A stretch of 13,465 bases of DNA, taken from contig QUTJ01031615.1 of NCBI GenBank assembly GCA_003573635.1, positions 1 to 13,465 on the forward strand, read 5' to 3'. This document shows, piece after piece, positions 1 to 12,300 of the stretch (the stretch's first letter is position 1; the number at the start of each line of letters is the position of its first letter). Under the pieces are notes generated by a model. It was not told where the DNA came from, did not search any database, and worked only from the letters and a program-made list of their open reading frames with translations. Position numbers and translations under genes: made by a program. Source of the DNA: Goniomonas avonlea. Taxonomy: Eukaryota; Cryptophyceae; Goniomonadida; Goniomonadaceae.

Positions 1-308
1 ACATGGGGGCAACTCGCCTGGGGCGGAGATGGCACAATGGTGAGGATCATTGACACGTTCACCGACCCCTGCGGGGGTTGTCGCATTGCGATATCTTTGG
101 TTGGCCCAGCTCGTTGGGTCACAACCAGCGTAAACTGGAACTGCAAGGTCTGGCCCCAGAGTTTGAACGTGTGCGGAGGGATGTAGACGTCACGGGTGAC
201 ATTGGGCATCGGGTAATACTGCTGTTCCCCAGTGAGCTGGGTGATTTTCCACTCGAATGAGAGGAACTGCTGCCCGCTCACGGGGTTGCAGCCAGACGCC
301 GTCGCGGC
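1..308 (-). CDS. Exon 19 (partial): REJ-like module 2 continued
   Basis: 102 codons plus two bases up to the window edge, AATASGCNPVSGQQFLSFEW..., with 'TFKLWGQTLQFQFTLVVTQR' and 'SVNVSMILTIVPSPPQASCP'. 'FLSFEWKI' and the following strands correspond to 'LEFEWAC...YVVTVTV...' in module 1. 'PSPPQASC' corresponds to 'GRLPVCSV', so the REJ core probably continues beyond position 1. The acceptor CGCACCGCAG lies 13 nt after TTAAC, phase 0. Confidence 0.88.
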
Positions 309-3300
309 CTGCGGTGCGCGTGTTAAGGGGGCTGCAGACCAAACAGGCTACACCTCCTGATCGGCAACAGAGATGCCGTTCCTTATCAATCAACGATAGG
401 TCGTTGGCTATTGCAGAGCTAGTGCTGAACTAAATCAAACATTTGGTGTCGCAAACTTTAGTTCTCAGGTCTCCGCACCGCGGTGATCTTGACGGGTTGC
501 GGTGGGTGTATGGTGAGCGTTTTGGTGCTCAGAAACAGCGTCGGAATGTCCGCGTCCTCCTTGGTCATGGTGAAGGTGGCAGACTGGGCCTTGGCCAGGC
601 TGTACCAGGGCGTGACCGTCAGCTTGAGCGTGTGCGTGCCCAGCGGCACTGCGCTCCCAGGCAGCTTGAGCTGCGGCGTGTCAGCAGCCTGGACAGCAGC
701 TGTGAAATTGCCGTCGCCGGAGAGGGACTTGACGACCTCCCACTTGGCGATGAGCCAGTTGCGACCGCCGGAGCCTGTCGAGGCACCCCCGTCGAGCTCG
801 AGGGGGGCACAGCGGCCGATGGCCTCGGCTCCGGTGATGTACACCACAGGCGTCGGCGTGACCACAATCACGTGCGGATAACCCCAGTGCACGTCGAGCC
901 AGCGAAGCTCGCCCGTCGTACTGCGGACAGGGTAGTCCAAGGCGAAAGCCAGGGGTTGGTCCGGCATGATTGTTGCTGACACGCCGAGCTTGATCTCGAG
1001 GTTGCTGTCGTCGTTCCAGATGCACAACGAGCCTCTCCCAAGCATTGTGAGGTTTTGTGGCGCGATCACGCTGTCGCAAGGCCTCGCTATGGCGACGCCA
1101 ACGCCGCCTGTGTTGGTGGTCGTTGGGAAGGTCGCCACAATGCTAGTGAGGAGTGTGGTCCACACAAGCTGAGCCCGCATGCGACCGTACACCTGGGCGC
1201 TTGGTTAGTGCGGCTCCGGGGCAAAAGTGTTTGAGAGACTTGGTCAGCTCGAGGTGAGGTACACCCAATATCACTCAAGGTGCACCCAACCTAAATCGAC
1301 ACACAAAACAGCACAACTCACCTCAAACGGATACCGTGTGCTGTTGTAGCCTCCCGGATTCCTCATTCCGAGGAGGACGCGCTCGCCCACAGGCAGCACA
1401 AGCGACGCGCACACCCCGGTCCTCCCGTCGGCTGCAACCGACAGCATCGGAACCGAGTCGCCGAGGGCGGACTGGGCCGTGTACCACACGCAGTACGCGC
1501 CCGGCTCGAAGTTGGTGCCGAAGAGGGTGATGTGCTCACTCCGGCCCTTTGGAGCAGACGTCGGGGAGAAGTGTGACAGAGTCGGCTTGGTGCCCGTGCT
1601 GTTCTGCCGTGTGCACACGCTGCCGAGAGGCGGTCACACAGGAGAGACAAGGCATGGGCATCTTGCTGGGCGTGTATGCGTGCAAAGGCGTACGCGTCCC
1701 CACCATCTCTGTAAGAGAGACAAAAGAAAGACACTTCACAAATCTGGAGCTAGGCAGCAGGAATCACGCCGGATGAGATTCAGCGAGGCATACCTGGGGA
1801 CCCCAGTGCAGTTCCAGTTTGGCTCTACAGTGCATGCTTGAGAGCAGCCGTCGCCACTCGCAGGCACCCCGCCGTCGTCGCAGGTCTCGGTGGTGTTCTC
1901 TGCGATGATGCCGTCGCCGCAGAGTACGACGCTCTTGTCAAACTCGGCGGCAAATAGAGTCAAGTGCGTTGTTGTCGCGAGAACGTGCGTGTGGTTGAAG
2001 CAGCGGCCAGTCACGCCCTCGGGGGACCAGCCGTTGCTCCAGTGGCTGTACGAGACCAGCCGCAGCGCCTGGCACAGGATATCGATACGGTTTTGGTTGG
2101 ACTTGAGGGACGAGGACGCAATGAGGGGCGCGTCGATTTGCAACCAAAAGTTAATGAGGTGGTTGGGTGGGAGGTCGGCAACGGGTACTTCTGTGCCATT
2201 GACTCGAACCAGCGTCAACCCAACAGAGTTGGTCAAGAAGATGCGAGGCGTTTCATCCACTGGGATTGCCTCGCCCCGGAGCTGGAAGGTGAGAAGGTCG
2301 ACGTCTTCCGCCGAATCTCGCATTTGCCCGAGCTGAGAATTGAGGTTTACGAGCTCCTCTGGGAGCTCAAAGTTGCCGCCTGGAGGCTTGAGGGGCCTCG
2401 TCCCGGCTGACTCGCGCAGCCCCAGGGCCGTCACCAGCGGAGCGCTCGCAGCGACCAGTTCGCCGCGGACCTGTCGTGGAAGGGATCAGGAGGGGCAAGC
2501 ATAACGGTTACAGGTCACGGTTGCGAGACGGGCGGGGTGCGTGTCAAACCAGGCCTGGTCACACACAGAAGCCACAAACGCACCACAGTGATCTGAGTCG
2601 ATCCTAAGTGCCGCAAGAGAGTGAGGGAGGGTGGGAGGAGGGGGAGGGCGGAGGCGAGAGAGAGAGAGAGAGGTCCCTTCACAGGCATGACAAGCAGGGC
2701 ATCCACAAATGGAGCTCGCAATATGCTTCAGGACGGAATCGGTATGGTGCTGGCTTGCTTGAATTGTTACGATATCCTCCAGTGCTGGGTCCCTGACACA
2801 CACGTGTGCATACACATAGCCGCACACACCTTGGTCTTGATGGCAGCGCGGAGGGCGTTGTTGGCAGCCCAATAGGTTGCATTCGACACAACAGTCGAGT
2901 TAAGAAGACCGTCCTTATTCCGGCATCGTGAAAGGCCAAAGCCCGCAGACCGGTGCGAGAGGTCGACGATGTCAACCATGTCCTGAAACGCTGCGTCGGT
3001 GGTCGTCGTACCCGCCAAGGCGTCGCCGACGCGGCGCGTGATGAGTGTTGTGATGTTTGCGAGACAGTTGCAGTCCAGGTCTGCGAGTGGGGCGCCGCGA
3101 AGGAGGTTGGCAACAAGCGCAAGAGTGGTCTCCTTGGTGTCTGGTTGGTCGTAGGCGGTAAGCAGGGACGCGGATGTGGCCCCGCGACAGAGGTCGGAGA
3201 CCACGAGAGAGGTGCCAGTGAGGGTGAGGAGACGCCGAGACGTTGTCTTGGAGACGAGCAAGGACTGAGCCGCGGCGCCAACAAAAGATGTCACAGCCCC

Positions 3301-6300
3301 TGTGTCAGCCTGCAGAGCACACGTCAGTGCACGCCGAGTCGCAGAGTGCAGTACAAGCTGAGCAGTCGCGAAGGATCGTTCTTGAACTCGCAAGCCCGCC
3401 TTTGAACAAGCTTGCAGCCCACACAAAGTCAACACGGGAACATGTTCACATCGCTTTCCACTGTCACGCCCTCTTCCTCACGTTACAACTCACGAATTCG
3501 ACTTTGATTCCGAGCACATGAACATACCAGCAAAACAGCAGGGTCAAGAACAGCGGCAACCGTTGTAGTGTTAAGGGCAGCAGCGTCGGCAGCCACGTTA
3601 ACATCCACGTTGGCCACAGCGCTGGCGCCCCAAGGGTCCGAGATGTGAACAGTCACCCGAACACTCCCTTGCGGGAGTCGATAGACAACGCTCGCCAGCG
3701 AGGGCACCTGCGGCATGAGTGTGGTCGTCTGTTTCGAAGTGATGCTGACTCTGTACAGCAAAGCGCCGTCATCGTCAGCCCAGCCAGCACACAAAAGCTT
3801 GAAAGGGGTCCGCATCTCGGTGCCGGTGGTTGGCGAGATCGAGCAGAAACCTCCACCGGGGGGGAAGTTCACCGCAAGCTCCAAGTTGCAGCTGCCCGCA
3901 GCGAGTTCTGGGTCAGTTGCCGTGGCGTTGAATCGGTAGACAGTGCCCGGTGCGAGTGTGCCAGCGGGCACGACAAAGTAGGAGAGGTCCCCTCGTCCAC
4001 CACTGCGGGTGCTGCTAGACGAGATGGCCGGTGTTGTCTGCCATACCACGGTCGCCAAACGGTCCACGCGGGCCACGAGCACCAGCCGTGTCTGCGAGCT
4101 CACCTTCGCACCCCCAAGCAGGAGAGACGGCTGTGCCACAACGACGGAGCACACAGGCAGCCTGCCCACCCTCGGCGTGAGCGTCACAGTCGCAGACGAG
4201 ATTCGGTCCCCCTTGCGGACTGTCACGGTCACGACATACTTGGAGTCTGGCACCATGGAGTCAGCAGGAATTACGACAGTAGACGTCTGGTTGAACGCCA
4301 GAGCCGTACGGTCAGCCTTGCGACACAATGGCGCCGTGTGGCCGAGTCCATGGTGACAAGCCCACTCAAACTCCAGCCCAGACGAAGGCACAGCACTGTC
4401 AGGGTCAACCGAGCCACTGGCATCGAGCTCCACGGCTCGTTCTGGTGACACCTCGCGATCGCCTCCCACAATGCGAGCGACAAGAGCAGAGGGCAGCACC
4501 GTGACCGTGGTGGTAGCTGTGGCGTCAAGCCGAGCGTCCGCGCCGGGACGGACTCGGACTCCGAGCACGTAGGTGGTTCCTGCGGGGCGAGTCAGTCACC
4601 AGGCACATTCGATAAGGTTATCCTTGGGCGGTGCAGTCCGGAGGAAAATGTCAGGAAGCGCAGAACGCAGACAAAAAGCAGTCCTCTTGAACAGCTGAAC
4701 CCGCAGACACCAACATAGTTCGGAGGCGAAGAGACTTTGAAGAAGAAAGTGAACAGCAAGAGACAGGGGCACGGCTTCCCAATACCTGACAACACAGCAA
4801 CCACCGCGCGACTGCACAGCACAACGCTACAACCTCCACACAACATCAGCAGTCAAAGGCAAACAGGCCATGCACCTCCACGCAGGGTCCCGATCGGAAT
4901 GAAGAGGGACGGCCCGGTCGTCGACAGGAGCGACGGCGCAAGTGTCGGTGCGGCTTCAGACTGAGAAAGCACCGACCACTTGAAACTCATTGGCTCGCGC
5001 GCCCCGCCGCACGCGGAGAAATCGACAATTGCTCGCAGGGACACAGGTTGACGCGTCGTGTACGAGCCCCGCGAACCCATCAAGGCCACCCTCGGAATCT
5101 TCTTGCCCAGCCGGTCGATGGATCTTGTGACGGGGACGGACTGCGCTCCAAACACGTCCGTGGCCACCAGGGTGACGTCAAACACTCCTGAGTCCGGCAT
5201 CTCGTTGCTGCGTAGCTGAACAGAAAACTGTCCGGCCTGCCGCAGCAGCGCTGACGAGACAGAGGGATTGTTTGAGGTCCAGCTGAGCATCACGACGCGG
5301 ACATCGGCACTTGCAACAAGGGTGGCATCGTCGCACGGACCAAGCTGAGACGGGGCCTGAAGCTCCACCACAGGGGTTGCCATCACCGAGAGACCCACAG
5401 TGACCGAGCCAGAGGACGCTCCAGCGCGAGGCCCCAGCTCGCGCGAGAACACGCTCCGCTGCACCAGCGTCAGGACCGACACACCCGCGACGAGCGCCCA
5501 GTCTTTTCCGAGCACCACCACCAACTCCCACGGCTGCCTCCAGGAGCACATTGCGCCGAGCCCAAATGTCGAGGCTTCAACAATCAGTGCGCCGCAACTG
5601 ACGGAACCTGACAGGCTGCCGGGAGACATCACTGGGGCATCGAAACTCACGAGCAGGACTCCAGCAGAAAGCATCACAGAGCTGGTCAGCACCGGAGCCC
5701 GAACGAGGCGCAACGGCAGCATTGCGACCTCTGTTAAGTCGGCTGACACCGCGACCTGCAAGGTAGCCTCGGCAGCGCCATTGGTGAACGACAGTCGGGA
5801 GGCTTCAGAGAGCGATATGTTGACCAGATGGCGGAGTGGCTGCTGCCTGAGTGTGATGCTGGGCACTCCGCACGAGAGTGTGATGCTCTCTTGGACAATT
5901 GAAACTGAGAGTTGCGAGCTGTCCCGGATGATATCGGGGAGACCAACCACCGTGGCTGTGATGACGTCTGACCCAGAGGCCCCTCCCACACAAGGAATCG
6001 CATCAGCCGGATCAAACGGAGCGTCTGGCTGCAGGAAGCAGTACGCCCGGAGGGAAGAGTGCAAAACCATGACAGAAACCTCAGCCTTGGCGGCCGGGTC
6101 AGTGGAGTGCTCGATGGTGAGGCTCAGCTCGCCGGGCGTGTTGACCAAAGGAGGCGTGATGCGGAGAGCACAGTGGTGTGCGTCGCTCACGATCACCTCA
6201 GTCACGTTGCCAGCCGCCGCGGCACCGAAGGTGGCGCTGACTTGGGACACGGAGGTGACGAGAGGAAACTTGAGAAGCCACACCTCCAACGGCTCGCGAC

Positions 6301-9300
6301 CTCTCACAGTCGCGGACGGGAGCACGCGCAGCACTGACGTGGGTGCCTTGAAATACGAGAGGTCGAACTTCACGCCGTTGGCGATGGCGCGCGGGTCGCG
6401 CGCTGTGAACGTGAGAAAGGGAGTTGAGCTCGACGGCGCACGGAACGAGAACGTCGTGCGGCCCGACTGCGAGGAGAAGGCCGGCAGTAGTGGCACGGAT
6501 GCCTCCTGCTGCGCTTGAGGAAGCCAGACTGAAAGCGTCATGTGAAACCGCGACGCGACGACAGGGAAGTTCGCAATGGTAACAGTCACCTCGGACCCAC
6601 CGCTCAACTCTGCTGCGGATGGTAAAACAGAGACGACCGTTGGGGCAGCGACATAAAGCACGTCCACACTGAAGGCAACCCCCAGTAGCGAGAGTCGTGC
6701 TGTTGCAGGACCGATAGGGCGACCAGGAAGCGTGACTTGCATGGTGGCACTGTCGAGTGTGGGCGACACCCAGAGATTCAGCACGTAAACGCAGGCCGAC
6801 AGGCCGACCATGCAATCTGTGATGTCGTCGGGACCGGACACGAGGGACGATGGCGTGTAGACTGTGATGTTCACCGTGCTACCTGTTTCCAGCACGGTGG
6901 ACGGTTGAACGGTTGTCTCAGGCTGGGAGTAATTGAACGTGAACACGGCGGCAGACGCCGCAGTGCCAGCCTTTGTCCAGACATACACAGGCACGAGACC
7001 AACTTTGTGCGTTCGTGGGGCAACAACCTGAAGCACAGAAGACTCGGTGTTGGGAACCCGGACTGCAGACAGCACTTTCCAGGGAACGACATTCCCGGCA
7101 AACACTTGGACATCCTGTGCCGACGTGAACGGGCCAAGGCGGTGGACCCACACCTCCACAGTCGCCGTCTTGGTCCATGGGCTCCAGCTCGGAGCAAAGT
7201 AAGCGATCTGCGGGGCCTGGGACAAGTATGTAAACACGGCATTAATTGTTTTCGCAATGAAGTTTTCTTCAAGGGAGAGGGTGATGTCGACGGGGCCCCC
7301 CACCGACGCCTGCGGAATTGCTGTCGATGCAACCAGTGTCACGGCAATAAATCCACCAGTCTCGTACAACTGCCCGCTTCCCACTGTAATGGTCTCTGTC
7401 GGAAGTGGTCCAAATTTTAGTGTGATGGACGTTGATGGGGTCAAACGCTGTGTCCAGTCTTTCACCAGTACAGTGATTGCTTGGCCGCCCGCACCCGTGG
7501 GCGGGACGACGGAGTGAAGTCCGAACTGGAAAGAAGGCTTGATGTTAACGTAAAATGTGCCCCGGAGCGCGGGCCGTTGCGCGAACCATAACGCGACAGG
7601 AACGGTAATCGCTGACGCGGATGAGTAGTTGAAGCTCAAGGACAGCACTGTTTGATCGTCAACGGATCCAGCAATGCTTTGCACCGTCAACTCTCCTGAG
7701 TTGGGGTAACTGTACTTCATATTGGATGCCTGGGTCGGCCCCCAGCAGAAGCAAGAGGGGTCGAATGGCAACCCCGCCATGTTCTTCACACGGACAGAGA
7801 GCATCACCGGAGTGTTTGTGAACACAACCGACGGCGCAACGGCTTCCACCACCAGCGCACCGGTGTACACCGCCCTGAATTGGAGTGTAAATACCGCCAC
7901 AGCGGCTGAGGCACGAGACAGCCAGATGGTGCAAACGCCTGCCCCAGGAGGCATGCCGATGGCAGTCTCGACGACCACTTGCGCATCTGCACCACGACGG
8001 TTGCTGATGCTCATTACAACCAGCGCTTTGGCGGCCGTGCCAGCGCCGCACTGCGCCCGAAGGTCGTTGACGACCACTGAGGGCAAGTTTTTGACCTGCA
8101 AAGTGACCTCGGTGGCGGTGGCAAGCGGAACCGACAGTGGGCTCGCCGAGGCAACGCTCAGCGGCGGGAGCAAGGAAGCCGGAGAGCAGTAGAGGGCGGA
8201 GCATGCCACTGTCAAGGGAGGGCGCTCGAGAAGCCGAACCTCGTCGACAGTCTGCCGCAGCTTCTGGATGCAGAAGTGCGTGTAGTTGCACGGCGTCTCC
8301 AGAGTGAGCGAGAACCCCACCAATTGGGCAGAGGTTCCGTTGACAATCGAACACGACAATGTTCCTGCCTCCAAGCCTGGAGGAGTGACTGCTGTCACGA
8401 TGACGACATTTGACAGAGTGGTCACGGTCAGTGGCGCAACCCCAGACGATGCGCCGAAATGAACCCGCACAGTTTCGACACTGAGGCGACCCTTGACTCC
8501 GGACACATGGATGCTCACAGGGACGCCAGCGGTGGCAGGGATTGAGGAAGGTTGAACGAGCTCTGTGCGCCTGGTGTTGTGGTCGAAGAAGGTCATGGGG
8601 AAGGAGACAGTGGCACCGTTCGGAAAGCCCTTCACCACAGTGGTGACGCGGTCTGGAAAGAGGACTTGCGGGGTGATGAGCGAGAGCCGCGCCATGTTGT
8701 TGCCAAGCAAGGTCACGCCAGTGATGTTCCCCGTGGTCCAGAGCCCGAATGCCACGGACAGGCCAGCGACGGAGGTGAGGGAGGCAGGCCACTGCATGAG
8801 CTGCATGGCAAGGGGTGAGCCGATGGGCTGTCAGCTCTGTTGAAAGACACGAGATTTCGAGAACAAATGCCAGCATACCTCGAGAACAATGGGCACGTTT
8901 GAGACATTGTATGGTGCCTCCGACTCGGGCAGAACACGCGATACAATGGGCCCTGAATCTGTGAGATACTCCCAGTGCGTAACACTGCGAGTCTCCCGGC
9001 CCGCCGACCGAGCAAACACGATGACCGGCACAACCCCAGCAGCAGAACCCTTGGGCACCTGCACGAGCCATCAGGCAGAGCGATCGGTCATGGTTCTCGA
9101 TCATGCATCACTCATTGACAGGTTTGGGGTAAGGGTCTGAGGTTAACAGCATGGGAAATGAGAAAGAGGTGTGCGGTGAGGTCAGCGAGGGCAAGGTCCA
9201 GGGTGGGGAGGCTGACAGGCCAGGTGCGCAAAGCATCAGGTTCAGCGACTGCAGCACACAGTGACCTGCTTCCAACCTACCCGGACTCGCAAGTTTGTCT

Positions 9301-12300
9301 CCACGCATGTGGACGAGACCAGGGTCACTGTAGCAGGAACACCTCCGAACTCGACCACAACCTGCACCACACCCAAGTCAACGCAAGCACGAGACTCAGA
9401 CGGGGCTCGCCGGGCAGCGATCAAACTAGGCGCAGTGAGCACGACAACAACAGGGCATTGGAAGCTGGGAGTCGGACCGCGAGAGTTCGGACACACCTGA
9501 GATCCCGAGGTGACAGCAGGCAGGTGAGAGACGAGAATGTTGACGTCGTTACCACCTGTCGCAGCGTTAGCAGGGGCACCAAGTGAGGCTCGAGCAAAGT
9601 TGGTTTGAGCAGGGAAGGTTTGAGCACACAGTTGGGGTTTGACCACGGGCACAAAGTTCAGGTAGGTTGCTTCTTGCCACATTTCCCGAACCCAAGGGGC
9701 AGCACAAACCTTCGAGGAGACCGCGAAGCCGGCCTCCACCGGGCACGACAATGCGGGCTCTTTGCACACCCGGGACGAGGGTGAAGGGCAGCACTGCGTG
9801 CAGATTGTGGTAGACTGTGTGCGTAATTTCAATCCTGCACTGCGTCGGCACGTCGACTGGCAGCACCGGAAGCACAACCTGCGGTAGTTCGGGTTAGTCG
9901 CTGGTCCGAGCCTAGGTGAGTGTGGGGAGGTAGCAGGGTTGGGTGGGTCGGGTTGTCTCGGGGTTGGGCGAGGCGCAAGGAAACGGGGAGGTACCTGCAT
10001 CTGAGTGACCGCATTGTTGGCAGACAAGCTCTTCACCCTGCCAAAATGAGAAAGGCTGCCCTGCACCTTGGGCTCCACAGACAACTGCAGTGCCAATATC
10101 AGCGGAAGAATGGGCTCACTGTAGGTCAAAGGCACGACAAGGTTGCCGGTCCGTGCCACTACAAAAGACCAATAAACATTGCACACCCGAACGCCGCGCA
10201 CACACTCGCGCCCCGCCCGAACACACGCGCGCGCACACTGGCTCCAAGCCTCACCACGACCGAGATCTCGTCCAGGAGAGAAACTTTGTCTGCCGGAAAC
10301 TCGGAAATCGACACGGAGATCTCCTGCCCGCAGCGGCCGGGGGCGGAGGTGGGAAACGAGGTCGCGGGCGGGGTGGCCTTGACGTACTGGAAGGTCGTGG
10401 TCCCTGTCTGCGCCTCTGACACAGTCAAGGTGATGGAAGCGGTGGCCGTTTTCGCCTGTGACAGGAGCATTGGGTGAGTGAGAAAGACAAAAGAAGAACA
10501 GCAAAAACAGACTGGTCAAGAGAGTAGAATTTACTTAGAGAGAGACCATCCGGCATTCAACGGAGATGTCGTTAGTCATCAATGACTGGAGAAAAGATGC
10601 AACCAGACAGGCCTGTCGCCCCCTGTAGGTCAAGACGGGACAGGCGAGACGTCGTGGTTGGCTTCGTCCAGCCACTTCTCACTGACTCTTTCATTGTTCT
10701 AAGTTGCAACAATGATCGCACTGACCTCAATGGTCAGCGTGACGACGCCATCTTCAGGAGCAAGCGGCGGCTTCACTCTCACAATGAGATCCGAACCAGA
10801 CGACGTGACCTGTGCTTGGGTGAGTCTCTTTTGTTACTAACAACAAATCTCTTCTGTTACTAACAACAAATCTCGGAGTGGACCGCCAATCAAGAGCAGC
10901 TTCTGGCACCGCATGTGGCTGCCAGCTCCAATCAGACGCCGTAGCGTCAGGAACTTCGCACACACTCGTGCAGCGCCATCCAAGGCTTCCAGACAGCTTG
11001 AACTCGAGAGTCCCGAGAGTGTTTCGGCGTGAGAGCTGCGGCTTCCGCACGACACTCACCTGGGACGGAGCCACTGCCACTGCAGGGGTGAGGTGGAAGG
11101 TGACAAGCAGACTCAGCAGGGCGGACAAGGAGGGCATGTTCGCAAGCTTGATCGTGATCTCGGACCCGCCAGTGACCAAAGCGGAGGACGGTGAGATGGA
11201 CTCCACCCGCGGGGAGTCGGGGCTCACAAACTCGTACCCCCACGACTGCGGGACGGTGCGTTGGTATGAGCCAAAGTTCTTAGGCTGACACGACAGTCAT
11301 GAAAGATTTGAAATCGCGGATGGAAGCGGCAACAGACAGCGGCAGAAGAAAGGGCACCAGTGCGGGCAGCTCCTCCTGGCCGAGCACGGAGACTGCCAGC
11401 CGGCGCGGCCCCGGACTCGAGACCCACGGCGTGATGAGCTTGACGACAGTCAAGTGCGTGTAGAATGACAAGCTGTACTCTTGGGCTGACGATGTAACAG
11501 TGGCGGCTAGCGTTCCAAACACTGCCACGATGTTTTCTGTCTTGGTGCCCAATGGAAAGCCGGCAACCGAGACCTGTGCGCGGGGTCAGTTGCTGTTGTT
11601 GCAGAACGCTGTCCAAGACAAGTAATCAGTCATACCAGGAGTGTTTGGCCTCCAGTCATTGGGCCTCTGGCCTCGGACAAATCCACAATTACAGGGCGGC
11701 GGGGGGTGACGTAGGTTATCGTGAACGATAACTGCCACAACGTCAGCACGTTCGTCAGTGAACCGCTGCAGCAGAGAGAACACAAATCGAATCGCACCTG
11801 CACACCGTCTTTGGACCTGATGGTGCCGACGCGGGACGCGGGCGAGCACGGTGAGTTGGGACACCGCGGTGCCACCACAACAACTTCGGTCTGCTCCAGT
11901 CCCTGCGGCGTGACGGCAACCACGGTTGTGTTGGCCGACTCGACCCAAGCGGAGTACGAGGACGGAGACATGTCTGGGCAGTTGTACGCGACAACAGAGA
12001 CAAGGGTGCCGCCGTACACCGAGACGGTCGACGGCGAGGAGTACCGCACGGTGCCAGCGGTCGCGGCCACAACCTGCAGCTGCAGGGGCAATGTCAGCGG
12101 TATGCGGAGACGCAGGGGGGGTGAGAGGTGGCAATGGGTGATTGGAGTGAGGTTGGGTGGAGTGACGACGTGCGGTGGTGTGATGCAGGAGCAGAGTGGT
12201 GTGTGCAGCGGCTGGGGTCCAGCACGTGCGGCACGTCGCGGGGTACGCTCAGGTTTCTCGGAAAATTCATTTGTAGTGTGCTCACCGTAAACGAAGCTGT

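Noticed and set aside
1087-1180. Possible new gene start with a signal peptide (Met at 1180, then a hydrophobic stretch)
   Set aside because: The stretch aligns with the opening of REJ module 1, and a good acceptor with a CTAAC branch-like motif precedes it in the right phase, so it reads better as an internal exon.
3645-4448. 267-codon open frame on the plus strand
   Set aside because: It is antisense to the REJ core exon, is arginine/histidine-rich, and shows no domain or start context. It is a shadow.
5400-6518. 372-codon open frame on the plus strand
   Set aside because: It lies wholly antisense to exon 13, whose minus-strand product has clear TIG and REJ patterns. The plus product is Ser/Thr/Arg/Pro-rich with no domain pattern, as expected for the mirror of a GC-rich coding strand.
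6737-7420. 227-codon open frame on the plus strand
   Set aside because: It is antisense to the TIG repeats in exon 13 and has the His/Arg/Cys-rich composition of a shadow frame.
7659-9104. 481-codon alternative minus-strand frame
   Set aside because: It overlaps exons 12-13 in another frame, is His/Arg/Cys-rich, lacks repeat structure and crosses well-supported splice sites.
10726-11060. Read-through of exon 7 across the next intron as one long exon
   Set aside because: The frame is open to about 10754 but loses TIG character after a perfect CAG|GTGAGT donor. The pattern resumes in another frame at the acceptor before 10809.
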